Source: Climacteris rufus
Taxonomy: Eukaryota > Chordata > Aves > Passeriformes > Climacteridae
Assembly (NCBI GenBank): GCA_013398175.1
Contig: VZRZ01000389.1
Span: 200,365 to 264,364, forward strand
DNA: 64,000 nucleotides
Direction of reading: 5' to 3'
In this document: one piece after another, positions 37,740 to 49,700 of the stretch
Layout: each line of letters begins with the position of its first letter
How positions within the stretch are numbered: the first letter of the stretch is position 1
Made by a program: the position numbers and the translations under genes
Notes under the pieces: generated by a model
Seen by the model: the letters and a program-made list of their open reading frames with translations, nothing else
Databases searched by the model: none
What the model was told of the DNA's origin: nothing

Positions 37740-40212
37740 GGCAACATGACTTTGAAGGCAATAAAAGGTGCAATATGGAGGTATGGAGGGGTGCCAATTC
37801 TGTTAGAATACTGTTGAAAGAAACTAGGACTGAGCCAATTTTATCCAGACCTGACTTAATTGTGTATGTTCTACATATATCCTAAATGGATGAAAATAAA
37901 CAGAAAGTTAGTTTTTACTTTTTTTTTTCCTTACCCCAAATTCAAGTTTTCTCAGAGAGGCATTTCATGTGTGCTGATCTGTATACAGACATCCTATTGT
38001 TTCAAACAGCCAGGAATTAGGGCTTAAGTGTGACATAAGAACTAAGCTATTACAATAGAAAAAGGGCTGGGAACTGCCTTTGAATAGAGCCAGATTTAAT
38101 TATATGCTTGTGTACATTGTGAAAGCAGAGTCTTCATGTGTAGGTCAAAGAACAGTACTTAAATGTTGGGACACATCTCTGAATTAAAACCACCTCACTT
38201 TTCTCTGTATCCACTGTGTCTCTTTTTCTCATGATAACTCTAATGTTTCAGGTATTTGGATTGAACCATCTGGGAATATAGAGCACGCATGAATGCACAT
38301 AAAAGCAGTCTCTAAAATAAAGGTTACTGCTTTTCCAAATATTTTCTATTTTTTTGTCAAGTGTAACATGGTATTTCCACGTAAAGAATACCTGGAATTG
38401 ATGTGAATACTGAAGGAAAAAAGGCAGGGTGAGTTAAATATGTTGTATGTCACCTGCTTCAAAAGATGGAAACTTGTTTCAGTTAAACTACTCCCTAAAG
38501 CAGCTTTGCATTTTTAGCAAAAAAGTCTTGTGGTGGGCCACAGGCTGATGTAAATAGGCGTACCTTTCCTGACTTCTATATTTTTCAACAGTTATATTCT
38601 TCTTTTTTTATTTATTTTTTTATTATTTTTAAGTGTTATTATCCCTATACAGGAACTAAAACATTTCCTCAAGAAAAGAATAAGACAGGATGAACAGTCT
38701 TTCACATATTAAATACCCTACATTATTGTCTTGTGTGACATTCTTAGGAACAAGCCATCTGTGCTTTATTATTATTCTGGCAACATTAATAAAATGTTCA
38801 CACAATGTTCTTGCTTACTGAATACACAAAAGAGTTATTGCTAGTTAGTTCTTTTGTTTAAAACATTCCGCAATATACTCTCCAGTTACAACTACAAAGT
38901 CACCCACCCTTTGCTGTCACAGGGCAATATATAAGATTATCACTATTTCAATGTGCACTTTACCTGGGATGAAAGATTTCTATTGTAGTTTTGTATAACG
39001 GTTACCAAATCTGTGCTTTAATAATAACTTTTCTGTATTTTCGTTAAAGACTAGGTCTGCTGCCTTTATTTTTCATTAATTTGCCTTAAACTAAAGAATT
39101 CCGACAAGATTGTTAGTGCAATAAGACAGCATGAAGTATGAAAGAAGGCAGGAGCTGATTGAAATATTTATAGGAGATTTAAGCTTTATTTTCTCTATAT
39201 ACCTTCTTTTCCTTTTCTACAAGCAGGGTGCATTGTCCCATTAATATTGTCCAATGAATAAACATGGTTAAGTATTGGCATCTGCTAAGATGTGAATATA
39301 AGATCCCATCCCATTTTATTATTCTACTCTTCTTCTTTAAGTTGACTGTTGCTAATCTGGACAAGGTGTGTAGACATTTTTTCTCTTTGATAACATTTTA
39401 TTCTGTGAAGACTCAGTTAAGAAAATGTTTGGAAATATAATATGGCTGTGAAGATTCTGGAAAATAAACTCTTCAAGCAAAACTGATACTTACAGTAAAT
39501 TAAATGATGAGCAAAGCATTGGATTAGCAAAGAGTCTCCTTTTTAAACAAGTAAATTGCTAATACTAGTGATTATGAAGAAGGTAACATTTTCTACAGCA
39601 TGAATTGGGGTAAAAATATGACTCTTCAGTGCTTATTAAGTATCTATTAAAGCCTATCTTTAATCAAATGGAAACTGGAACGGGTATAAGGATATATAAT
39701 ATACAATGCAATGCTGTGCTGCACACAGGGGTAATGCTCTGGCTGTAATCAGACCAGCATCAAACCAGAAGCCCACGGTGATGTTTGTGTACTATATTAG
39801 AAGTAAATAGGAATAGGATTTGTTCTTGCTGTTCCAGAAACGTATTTTAAGACAGCATGAATTGTCCTTTGAAAGTGACCTCTCTCTCTCCAGCTTCTTT
39901 GCAGAAAGACTGGAGAGAAGTGAACAGTTTAGCCCGGACAAGAAAATACTAGGTTTGATAAAATTACCCTATCTTAATGTCTGCTGCAAAAAATTTCAAA
40001 TCAATTTGAAGATAAGGTATTTATAAACCTCCACGTAGAGCTTAAACTCAGTTTCAGGACTTGGAATGAGATTTTACATGTACATGATTGATCTAAGAAG
40101 AGTGTCATTGAAAGTCAATATGATGTGTAATCCTAAATTATTTAGATAGCAGTTTTAGAGTCCAGTTTTCATTCATGAAATCCATACGTACTATTTAGAA
40201 TTATAGACTGGG

Positions 40213-40230
40213 GTGTGTGTGTGTGTGTGT
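40213..40230. repeat. (GT)9 microsatellite
   Basis: Nine perfect GT dinucleotides. Confidence 0.92.
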
Positions 40231-40430
40231 ATCAGAGGAGGCAGAGTGTTAAAGAGTAACATCATTATTCTGCTAATCAGGGAGATAAGAAGCATTTAAC
40301 ATTTTAAAGTTAATTCAAACCCAAGTTTGTCACACCTTAGCAAACACTTGTGAATATTTCTCAGAGCACTTTGATTTATGTGAATGTCTTAAAATGAATG
40401 TAAATTATGGTTTGTTATTATTTTCAGGTA

Positions 40431-40482
40431 ACAGAATATTCTGAGATGGAAGGGACCCAGAAGGATCAAGTCAAACTCTTAA
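40431..40482 (-). mobile_element. Short CR1 3' end, minus strand
   Basis: ACAGAATATTCTGAGATGG followed by AAGGGACCCAGAAGGATCAAG and TCAAACTC is the complement orientation of the CR1 3' end. Only ~50 bases are present. Confidence 0.75.
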
Positions 40483-43400
40483 GTGAATGAACAATTTTCT
40501 TTGTTGTGTAACCAGTAATATTTCTAGACTTTCATATAAATACTTAGATATCTCAAATAATTTACACCTGTTCTGTTGTTTCCATATGCTTCAGACTTGG
40601 AATTACAGTGGTCAATTTTGCAGGAAATGCACTTATGTAAAATTGTAACAATGCACCTTTCTATTCAGTGCTGTTGAAATCTGAGTCAGACAAAGTACTT
40701 TTAGTATGTCTCCTCCTTCCCTATCTACTACTAAAATGGGATTATAAACTGGCTTTTGCACCCTGACATAATTTCTATTATAGCTAGTGGAAATTATTCA
40801 ATTTCACTTTTCTTCACTGAGGGTTGCACTTTCTAAATTTTCCACTCTAACAAGTTACATTGTGTTGTCATTTCTAGCACAATAAGAAAATGATCAATTA
40901 CAAATTATCTCTTCTTGCATATAAACCATGTGTCATAATTTGCATTAATGGGAAGAAAATTTCTTACCTTGGAGCTCTTTCTGCTTTTTTGTCTGTTAAG
41001 AAAATCCTGGTATGGGGACAGATTTTTCGATCTTTTATTGGGAAGTAAAGAATTTACCTTGATTGTAAAAAGGATTGTAGCAATTTCTATGGAGGAAAGA
41101 TCATAATTGAAAAATATTTTAGAGAAAGTAATCTCATCTCTTTTTTTACAAATTCATTTACATATTTTTTCCAGGCCACTATTAGAAAACCAGGGTTTTT
41201 TTCTTTTTTAATCAGTATGCCTCAGATTTGCAGTTTCATCATAAAATTGCTGATAAAAACATTCTCTTATGCTGAAAAATGGAATACCAAAAAATGTGGT
41301 ATTCAGTGGGATTGCATCTCCCTCTGAGGATTCACTTTTTTTGAGTCAACACTGTAGCTTTCCTGATAACTGTAAACCATGGTTTCTAAAAGATTTTTTA
41401 AGCTGAAATTTATAAATCAGATTTTGAAATAATTAACTCAATTTAAATATGACTAGTTTCTATTCTCATATAAGAAACTTGGATGAAATATAACAAAGTT
41501 GGATGAAATAGTTTTAACCTACAACTTCCCTTTACCCAAGTATTAAACAAAACCCCAAATGCAACTCTTTCAGCCAGGCTTCATATTTTTAGGGTAAAAC
41601 CAAGTTCAAGGTTAGAAAAATTTATATATGAGGTGCTTCACATATGTGTAGCTGCAGCCTTATCCAAATTCATAATAAGCATAGATTTTGATGGACACAA
41701 TATCATATTTCACTGAAATGATCAGTACTTCAGTTAGTGTCAAAAAGAACAAAAGCAAAAATTTCAATCATGGTCTCAGAGTTCAGGAGAAGAGTGCTCT
41801 TCTGAAATACAGCTATTTTTCAAAATAAAACATAGAAGCTATGAATCTTGTTTTGCCAATCCTATTGCCTTTGTTTCCTCTGTTGAATCTGTTTAGGTGT
41901 TGTAAAGAGCAGTGTTGAAAGATAGAAATCAGGGGAGGAAACCACTGTTGATTAAGAAAAGCGTCATAAGAAAACTCTGGCAAAAAATGAAGGCGTTGTA
42001 ATCTATCTGCTTTTTTTTTTTTTTTTTTCCCTTTGGTACCTTTTTACCTATTTGTTCTTTTTACATAAAAGAAAAGGGAAAGATTCTCTGTTTGAAGATG
42101 TTAACATTTTTCACTAAAAATTGTTTATTTCTCCTCAAATTACATAAATGTATCTCTAGAAAATAATATTGACTTGATAAGTGTTCATTAGAGTCAATAA
42201 ATGTATCTTAGCCATTTGAATTCATGTAAAAATATATATATTTAATCTTTGTCAGTTTTCTATTCTACAGATTTTTTCACTGTGATCTATGCAAAATTTC
42301 TGCTCTCAAAGTGAGAAAGTAAGTAGTTAGGCCTCATCTTCATGTGGACCAATTTTAGCAGTGAGCTTAGTTTAAATTTTCTGTATCATCTGTATAATGT
42401 TGCTTTTGTGGCATTATAAACTTCTCGTGTGTACTGCCAGAAGACATAAAATGGCCCAGTGGCATATGTTATGTTCTTGCATCTGCCTAATTTTCAACTT
42501 GAAATACCACACAGCAATGTTTGTGATAAACTACTCTCAACAAGGTCAAAGCAGGTGCGTGCTGGGATGAGTAATCATCTTTATTTTATCATCTTATATC
42601 AACAGGTATCATGGAGATAAAGTAATAGCTTTTATGAGAGGAGCTTCATATGTACCTCTGAAAAGTTATGAGGCACAAGACAAAATCAACTAAGAGATAA
42701 TGACTGTAGATTTGCTATAGAGTGCCCCGCAGTTCAATTTACATTGCATCCTGAAGGGTACTGTGTAGGAAGGACAGATTTTTCAAAACAAATAGGCTTG
42801 AAAGTACTATCTAATCACTAATTCTCAAACTGTGTGTGCTGCTTTTAGAGTTCCCTCTCTGTAGAAAAAGTGTTTTGTGTTGTTTTTTTGTATGCAGTTT
42901 TACCTCTGTTTTTTAAATAGCAAATATATGCATCTCCCAACATATATTTCAACATTTGTGAAACCCTAATTGTCACATGAAAAGTAGTTATACATTAACT
43001 ATAATGAAAATATTGTACCCCTGTGTTATCTCTAATTTCTAAAGAATTACTATATTAATGACAGGATGGAAGCCAAAGTCTAATAAGTGGGTATAGGTAA
43101 TATTTTAGGAGATAAGTACTAAGAGCTGGAAAAGTACGTAAATACATCTTTGCCTAAAACAGCATGGAGTAAAATCTAAGAAAAAAATAGTGAAATTGCT
43201 GTAGACAAAATCTGGATATGCAACTCACAGCTCAAGTGTTCAGCTGTCTGCAAGTTTGTGCTTTGTGAAGCACAACAAGTATGACTTTTGAGTCAGCTCT
43301 AATGAACAAAACTGTTACCGAACTTTGCAAGTACACAAGTCAAAGCCACGTAAGACAAGAGAAGTTAAAATAAAAGTAGAATTTAGTTTTTGAAATTGGT

Positions 43401-46347
43401 AATAGTAGTTCAAAACATTATGAAAAACATGAAAACCTATAAAGCACTATGAAAAACTATGACCAGTTTTGGAAGACAACTACTCACTGAAGTAAAAGAT
43501 CAACGCATTTTGAGGACCACCTGATATTAGAGGAAAATATATTTTTTTGGATTGGGCCACTTGTTACTGATTACTCTCACGTGGACATACAAACCCCTGA
43601 GGCTGTAGACCCACTCCTGTTTGTGGCACTGATGATTCCACTCACACACACAGCCCTCCTTGCCATGTTTGGCCCCCAGGAGACACAACCTCTGTGCTCT
43701 TCCCCATAGACACAGGCACAGGTACCAGGGTGTCTCATCTCTAGAGATCCCCAGGCCCCATGGTATCATGTGTCACCAGCAGCTGCCCAGGACTACACTG
43801 GTTCCCCTGATAGCCAGTTAATCCTGTGATCTTGTCTATAGGAAAGAGTTAGAAATTTAGTATATAAGACAGACAGACTGTACTGACTAGGCTCTGGGCA
43901 TGGACAGATAACCAACCAGTCAAGCAGAAAACAACATATGACCAGGTTTTTTTATTCCCTTGTGTCTCTACTTTCCCACACTTATTACTTCCCAAAGCAC
44001 TTCAATCCCTCCTCTAAATATACCAGTAAGAATTCTGGTGAAATCCTGAAATACATCCCATAATGTGTCTCACAGCCCTAGGCACTGACACTCCTCAAAA
44101 CAAAAGGTGTTCCTGCATTGGCTCACTTTGATGTGTTTCACAAGTGGACTGTAAGACAGGCTTTTATGAGACAGCTATGGAAGGGCCTGAACAGAACAAC
44201 CCTTGCTCCAAGTTGTTTATTTGTTTTGCTGAATGACTTTGGGCCCCTGTGCTCCTCTGCATTTGTGGAGATGAGTCTTTGATGGACTTATCAAAGATTT
44301 ATCAAAGTGGGTCATATGATGGGCTTGGCAGGAAGGTGAGGGTTTATTTGGACCTTCTAACCCCAGATGTCATCTTTATGTTCTTCTTTGTAGGGATGCA
44401 GATGAGCTTTTGTCACAAAACCTAGTAAAGTGTAGATGATGCAGCTGCAATTTACCAGTGACCACTTGCCCAGGATAGTCTGGTGCCGGTGAGGAGCATA
44501 TTCATGCTTTTATTTTTAGAACATTTGTCTTAAATACTGACATGGTATATTAACAAGTACTTGGTTTGCACTATGTAAGTTCCATACAGTTCTCTCAAAG
44601 ATGCCCAAACAAAAGAGTAAGGACCAAGCTGCAGACAAGGTTTTATATGCAAACGATCTGGTCTCTAGAGAAGAATATATAAAAAGAAGGGTTTTCTACC
44701 ATGTGTGTCTCAAGCATGCAAATCTAATTCTCTTTTCCAGACTCCAGGTCTACCTGAAATGATATTTTTATAGATATCAGCCTTTTTCAATCAGACACAC
44801 GGTCAAAGAAAAAGATTAACTTTCAGAGTTTCCTTTGCCTGGGTGACAGGCATCTCAGTAGTGGGAGGATACTATGTATGACATAAGGCAACCTTCTTGC
44901 ACAAGCCACAATGCTCCAAACTCTACCTTTCAGACTCTATTGTGTCATTACATACTTGTGACTAACATTGAAAGATGCCTGAGGAAAAAAAAAGAGATTT
45001 TATTGTTTTCCAGGAGAATGGGATTGATTGCATATTTTCAGAAGCATCTGGGAAATTTTTTAATGAAGAGAAAAAGTGTTGTGAGATATAAACAAACTTG
45101 TCTTGAAAGGCAAGTAGCAATTGTGAGAAAAGCTGCAATGTGGTTGCAAAATTCCCTTATTCTCACAACATTTCTTGATATTTTTAGAGAATAAAACTTT
45201 CATAATAAAGAAAATTGTGTCTGGGTTTCCATGCATCAACTTTAAAGTTTTTAAGTAAACTGTCCCTTTTCACACTTTTTTGACCTGCAGCAAAATACTC
45301 TAGTTTGGTGAAGGTAGATTGCAGAGATTTTATGTGACTCTTTTCAAAGTAGGAGCATCACACAAGGATGTTTCAAAAAAGAGCAGAGTCCATGCAAGTG
45401 GTAGCAGAATCTAGCACTATCCTTTTCTTCTAAAATTTTTTGGGAAAATTGTTGTGATGTATTTAAAAAGGTGTAATTACACAAGAAAATGTTGTCTGTA
45501 AACCACATCTAGTATAAAGGAGTTCAGGGACTTATCTACTATGCTAAATTCCATACTTTAAAAAATGTGATTAACCCTGGGTTTCCTCTGATCCCAAGTG
45601 AATTGTACAGTGGGTCTCTTTAGCACTGCAGCAGAAAATTAGTTTTCATACCCTTTTCTGAAAAGCTGGGATGGCAAAAAATTAGCCAGTCCAAAAAATA
45701 ACATCTTTCCTGGAACATTTCCTCCATCCTGGGAGACAGAGAGAGAAAATGACAGGTCAGGTGAGGTCCAAATTCATCTGAGAGGAAACTTGTATAACTT
45801 CAGAAACCAGAAGTTTTGGCAATAAGCCACTGCCTACATTAAGGTCCCAAAATAAGATTATGGGATAAACCTGTGACTGTGGCAAGTTAAGTCAAATGGG
45901 AATTTTTCTGGAAGGCCTTATATATGAAGAAATTGGAAGCTATTTAGACAGGTATTGCTCTAATTTCAGTAGATAAAAACAGCTCTGGACTCAAAGACTG
46001 AATTGATGATTGATTAATCTTAAGCTCTGGACTTTGATCTTTATGAAGGAGCAGATATATGCAAATCCAGCTGAATCTCTTTTAGTTTCATCAAATACAG
46101 TCTGTAAATGTCATAAATTATGTGAAAGGCTTCCTTATGCCCTAACTGGAGTTTTTCAATGGTTAACCTGCATCCAAAAAATTGATGTAACTTATGTTTG
46201 GCTACACAATATGACAAATTACAATTAAAACTTTCAGTTTAAACCCACATTGCAACAATGTTATTTTTACAGGAATGCCCCAGTGTTTGTGATTATACAA
46301 GTGGTTTATTGCTGGCAAAGTACAAAGGAAAATAAACAAATTATGAT
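40483..46347. other. AT-rich unique sequence with a GC-richer unclassified patch
   Basis: Mostly AT-rich with an 18-base T run (42011-42028). A GC-richer patch at about 43540-44160 contains TATATAAG at 43861-43868 and could be an LTR remnant, but it has no nearby AATAAA and no paired termini, so it is not called as a mobile element. The open frames 43527-43769 and 44874-45194 are not recognised. Confidence 0.4.
42011..42028. repeat. T18 homopolymer
   Basis: Eighteen consecutive T with no adjacent retrocopy features. Confidence 0.9.
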
Positions 46348-46490
46348 TGTTGCCTTAGCTTTTAACCCTTATATTTTTCAAATTCTGTATTGTCTAGCGT
46401 GAATGCTTTCTCTATAGACATAACAGTGCCTCTCTGGATTTACTCTTCAAGGACATTCAGGCTGCCCAGACCCAAATTTCTAAAGTGAGC

Positions 46491-46509
46491 GGGGGCGGGG
46501 GGAGGAAGG
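46491..46509 (+). promoter_or_regulatory. GC box / G-rich tract in LTR U3
   Basis: GGGGGCGGGG followed by GGAGGAAGG lies ~80 bases upstream of the octamer in the LTR. The first ten bases match an Sp1-type GC box. The G-runs might also form a quadruplex. It is very unusual in composition for this AT-rich window. Confidence 0.6.
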
Positions 46510-46569
46510 AAGCGAGCTAAGGGAGCTAGGGAGAAATTGCAAAGTTTTAACTGGTGAAATTATGCTGAT

Positions 46570-46593
46570 ATGCAAATGGACCAAGCTTATAAA
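46570..46593 (+). promoter_or_regulatory. Octamer plus TATA box of the LTR promoter
   Basis: A perfect ATGCAAAT octamer (POU/Oct-factor binding consensus) is followed 10 bases later by TATAAA. This is the classical arrangement of a proximal promoter, and both elements are intact in the LTR. Activity is inferred only from the motifs. Confidence 0.65.
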
Positions 46594-46754
46594 GGTGTGG
46601 AGAACTCGTGATTCATTGTCCATTTTGGGTGATGCCCCTGGGAGGGCTTTGTCTGCCCTAAATGTACCTTTGAAGGCCTTTTGAATAAATACCCACCTTT
46701 TAATCCCTTACTCCTGACTAGTCTCAGTTTTTGGGCTAGCCTTTTCAGGCAACA

Positions 46755-49700
46755 TGATAAACAAAAAAATTGCATTGTGCTGCCTCCCAATTTATTGTAA
46801 ATAATTGTACCATAGAAACAAAATATCAACAACATATCAAGTGTCTGATCTACAAATATAAGAATCTATATTCAATAAAAAGTTCCAACAGATAATCACA
46901 GAGGAACAGAGGAAGGTTCTTAGCATCATTTGAAAATGAGAAAATCCCTCATTTCTCTTCAGCTCTGTTTTTGAACCATTTTGGAATATCTGTCTTAAAT
47001 TTTGCCAGATTTTCTTTTTCCAAGGCTAAACAATCCAAAATGTAAAGTACTTTTTTGTTTTAATGTCACAAACATTTTCACTAGCATGAGTTCATGAAAA
47101 ATCTGGAAGTTTCTCTATACATCCCAGGTGAAACAAGGGAGTCAAAACTCAGCTGGCTGCAAAACTTTCTGCAGTTTTCGAGCTGTGGGGAGCTCACTGC
47201 AGATTTAGCAACCATGTGTGACATTATGCTGATTCTTCTTTGGGAAAATAATTAAAATGCTCAGGTTTCATATATTTCCAGCCCACAATTTATTACATTT
47301 CACAGGGGAAAATGCATCTCAACATTACAAAATGTCTTTAGCAATGAGTATATGAATAACAAAAAGTAATACAGTACAAATAGTTGTTTTTACATGCAAA
47401 AAAGAGAACAGCCCTCTTCATTAAAATAATTTACTCAAGGCTGTTTAAAACAATACATGGAATATATCTGTAAAAGAAGATACAGTGAATCATTCTCTTA
47501 CATGCAGCATTTGAACAGGAATACAAAACAGCAGTCACCTTTCTACTGCCTGCAAGACAGGCGTATGTAAAAGAAGAGAATATAGCTAGCAGAATGACAC
47601 AATCTCTTGCAAGCATAAAGTCTACACACTGACTAATGCACTCCTCCCTCTTTGTAAAATAACATGATAAGCCAGCATTATTATTTTTTATTATAATAAT
47701 TGTCCAGTAAATATCATACATATGTGGAATATGTGAGTTCACATAGTAAGCAGACCATCCAAAGTAAACAAGAAATAAAAAGCATGGTGTAACAATTTAA
47801 AACAAAGTACCTGATAGCCAGATAGATGAGCCATTACAAATGATGCTTAAGTAGTGGCAGAAAAAAGCTGTGTCAGGTTGTATCTCTGTAACATTAAAGA
47901 ATCTCTTCCACAATATATGCTGACTTTGGGAGTGTAAAAGCTCTATTTCTATTTCTTCTGTTGTTGTAAATGTGAATTGACTTTAATGGATTAAATTCTT
48001 GGAGAATGAATTCTGGGAAAAAGTCAGGAACAGTTTTAATAATTTTTGTTCATAAAAGGTGCTAGCTATCTACCCTTCTTCCCCATGAGAAGAACCACTT
48101 CAGCTTTTCAAGTGCGATTTTGGTAGAAAGTACCCCAGTAACCCCAGTTATAGACTGACAGGAGCAATGATAAAAAGAATAACAGTGAAGATAATATCAG
48201 CAATCATATGTCTCTTTGCTCCTGCTTTGATTGATATCCCAGAATTTTCAAGGCCTAAGAGATAAATGCACAATGGACACTCGTCATGTTTACTTTTATT
48301 ACCTCTTGCGATTTCATATGCATTTTACATACAGGATACCTGAATACATACAGACAGCATATTTTATGTAGTGCTTTACACCTATAAGCACCTTAGAGGG
48401 GAAAGGATCCTAACAAAATAAACAGACTTTAAAATCCTCTGTTGTTCACAGCTTTGTAACATCACTGCTGACATAGCATTTTTGAGAACATTGGTTATTG
48501 CTGAAAAGGATTGTATCGAAATCAGGCAGGACTTCCAAGATTCTTAATGTTTATCTTTCCCTGCTGTCTTCCTAATAAACACTTTTGAAATTAGATTGTG
48601 TTTTGATTAGCAATGTTATGGTCAATCTTTAGGCTAACATTGTATTTTGAAAGATGGAAGTGTTTATGTTAATTACAGAGGACTCCAAATGGGAAGAGCG
48701 AAAATTCCATGAAAAGGGAATGAAAAGTTTTCTGCTACCTGTATTTTTCAGAAAAGTATAACCATTTTCAGTTGCAGCTGCTCCTCAAAACCACACAGCA
48801 GAAGGGAGAAATACCTGGTCATAGGCACAGAATCAGTCAAGGCATGATCACCTGAACATTCACTGAATCTGTAGTTTTAGCTGACTTGCTGTCTCACTAA
48901 TTGCTACAGTCATTTATTTTCCTCACAGCCTCTTCACACCTGGTTGATTCCATTATATGCTTTCTTCCTGCCTTGTTTCCATGTTTACTTTCCTTTTTTT
49001 CCCTGTATTTTTTGTTTCTGAAGAAAATGACTAAAGAAAGAGGTATGAAAAAGATAGTAAAATATTGTTTATTGGCTCCCTGTGGTTCCCTCTATGTGTC
49101 AACTCAGATTTCCTTTCTCTAAACATTGAAGTTTGAGAAAGGAACACGTACGGATTTGTGCTTTGTATGCTGCCCAGCACTGTGGAGGTTTGTTTTAAAC
49201 TGGCTCTTAAATATTGCTATACTATTACTATAATAAGAATTACTCAAAATAAATACAATTTACAAGAAATGAGTATCTGAAAAAGCTGGCAATAAGACCT
49301 ATGTCTTCCAGATCCCAATCTTCAAGTTCTGAACTGGAATATTATTTTATTATATTTCCTTTTTTTTTTTTTTTCACCTAATTAGAAGGGAACTAAAGGA
49401 TTTATAAATTAGGCTTGCTAATTCTTTTAGACGAACATTAACCCACTCCTGAAAAGTAATCAAAAGAATACAGAAAGACCCAGCTATCTTCTGACAACCT
49501 TCTAGCACGCGATATTAGATGAACTTTTCAGCAACTGCACAACCAGATAACTTCCCCAAGTACCTGTCAGATAAGGTTTGTTCTACTGCCTGTGACCTTT
49601 CACAAGCATATCAGCTTCACTTTAGTCAGGGAATATAAGGCTGGCTTTTTTGCAATTCTGTGACAAACCTTGTCCTTTTTAAAGTGGTTAACAAGTATAC

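Larger units (their letters stand above)
37070..40430. other. AT-rich unique sequence with poly-T and GT tracts
   Basis: Holds a 20-base T run (37720-37739) and a (GT)9 microsatellite (40213-40230). The open frames at 37081-37299, 37248-37466 and 39820-40026 have no recognised domain. Confidence 0.45.
46348..46754 (+). mobile_element. 407 bp solo LTR (ERV1-like) with TGAT target-site duplication, plus strand
   Basis: The element begins TGTTGCCTTAGC and ends GCCTTTTCAGGCAACA, so the first 8 bases are perfectly inverted at the end. TGAT flanks it on both sides (46344-46347 and 46755-46758), a 4 bp target-site duplication as made by ERV1/gammaretrovirus-class integrases. It carries a GC box (46491-46500), an octamer ATGCAAAT (46570-46577), a TATA box TATAAA (46588-46593) and AATAAA (46684-46689) in correct order; the tail downstream is ~65 bases. 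This is the best-defined LTR of the window. No internal genes accompany it, so it is a solo LTR formed by recombination between the two ends of a provirus. Confidence 0.88.
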
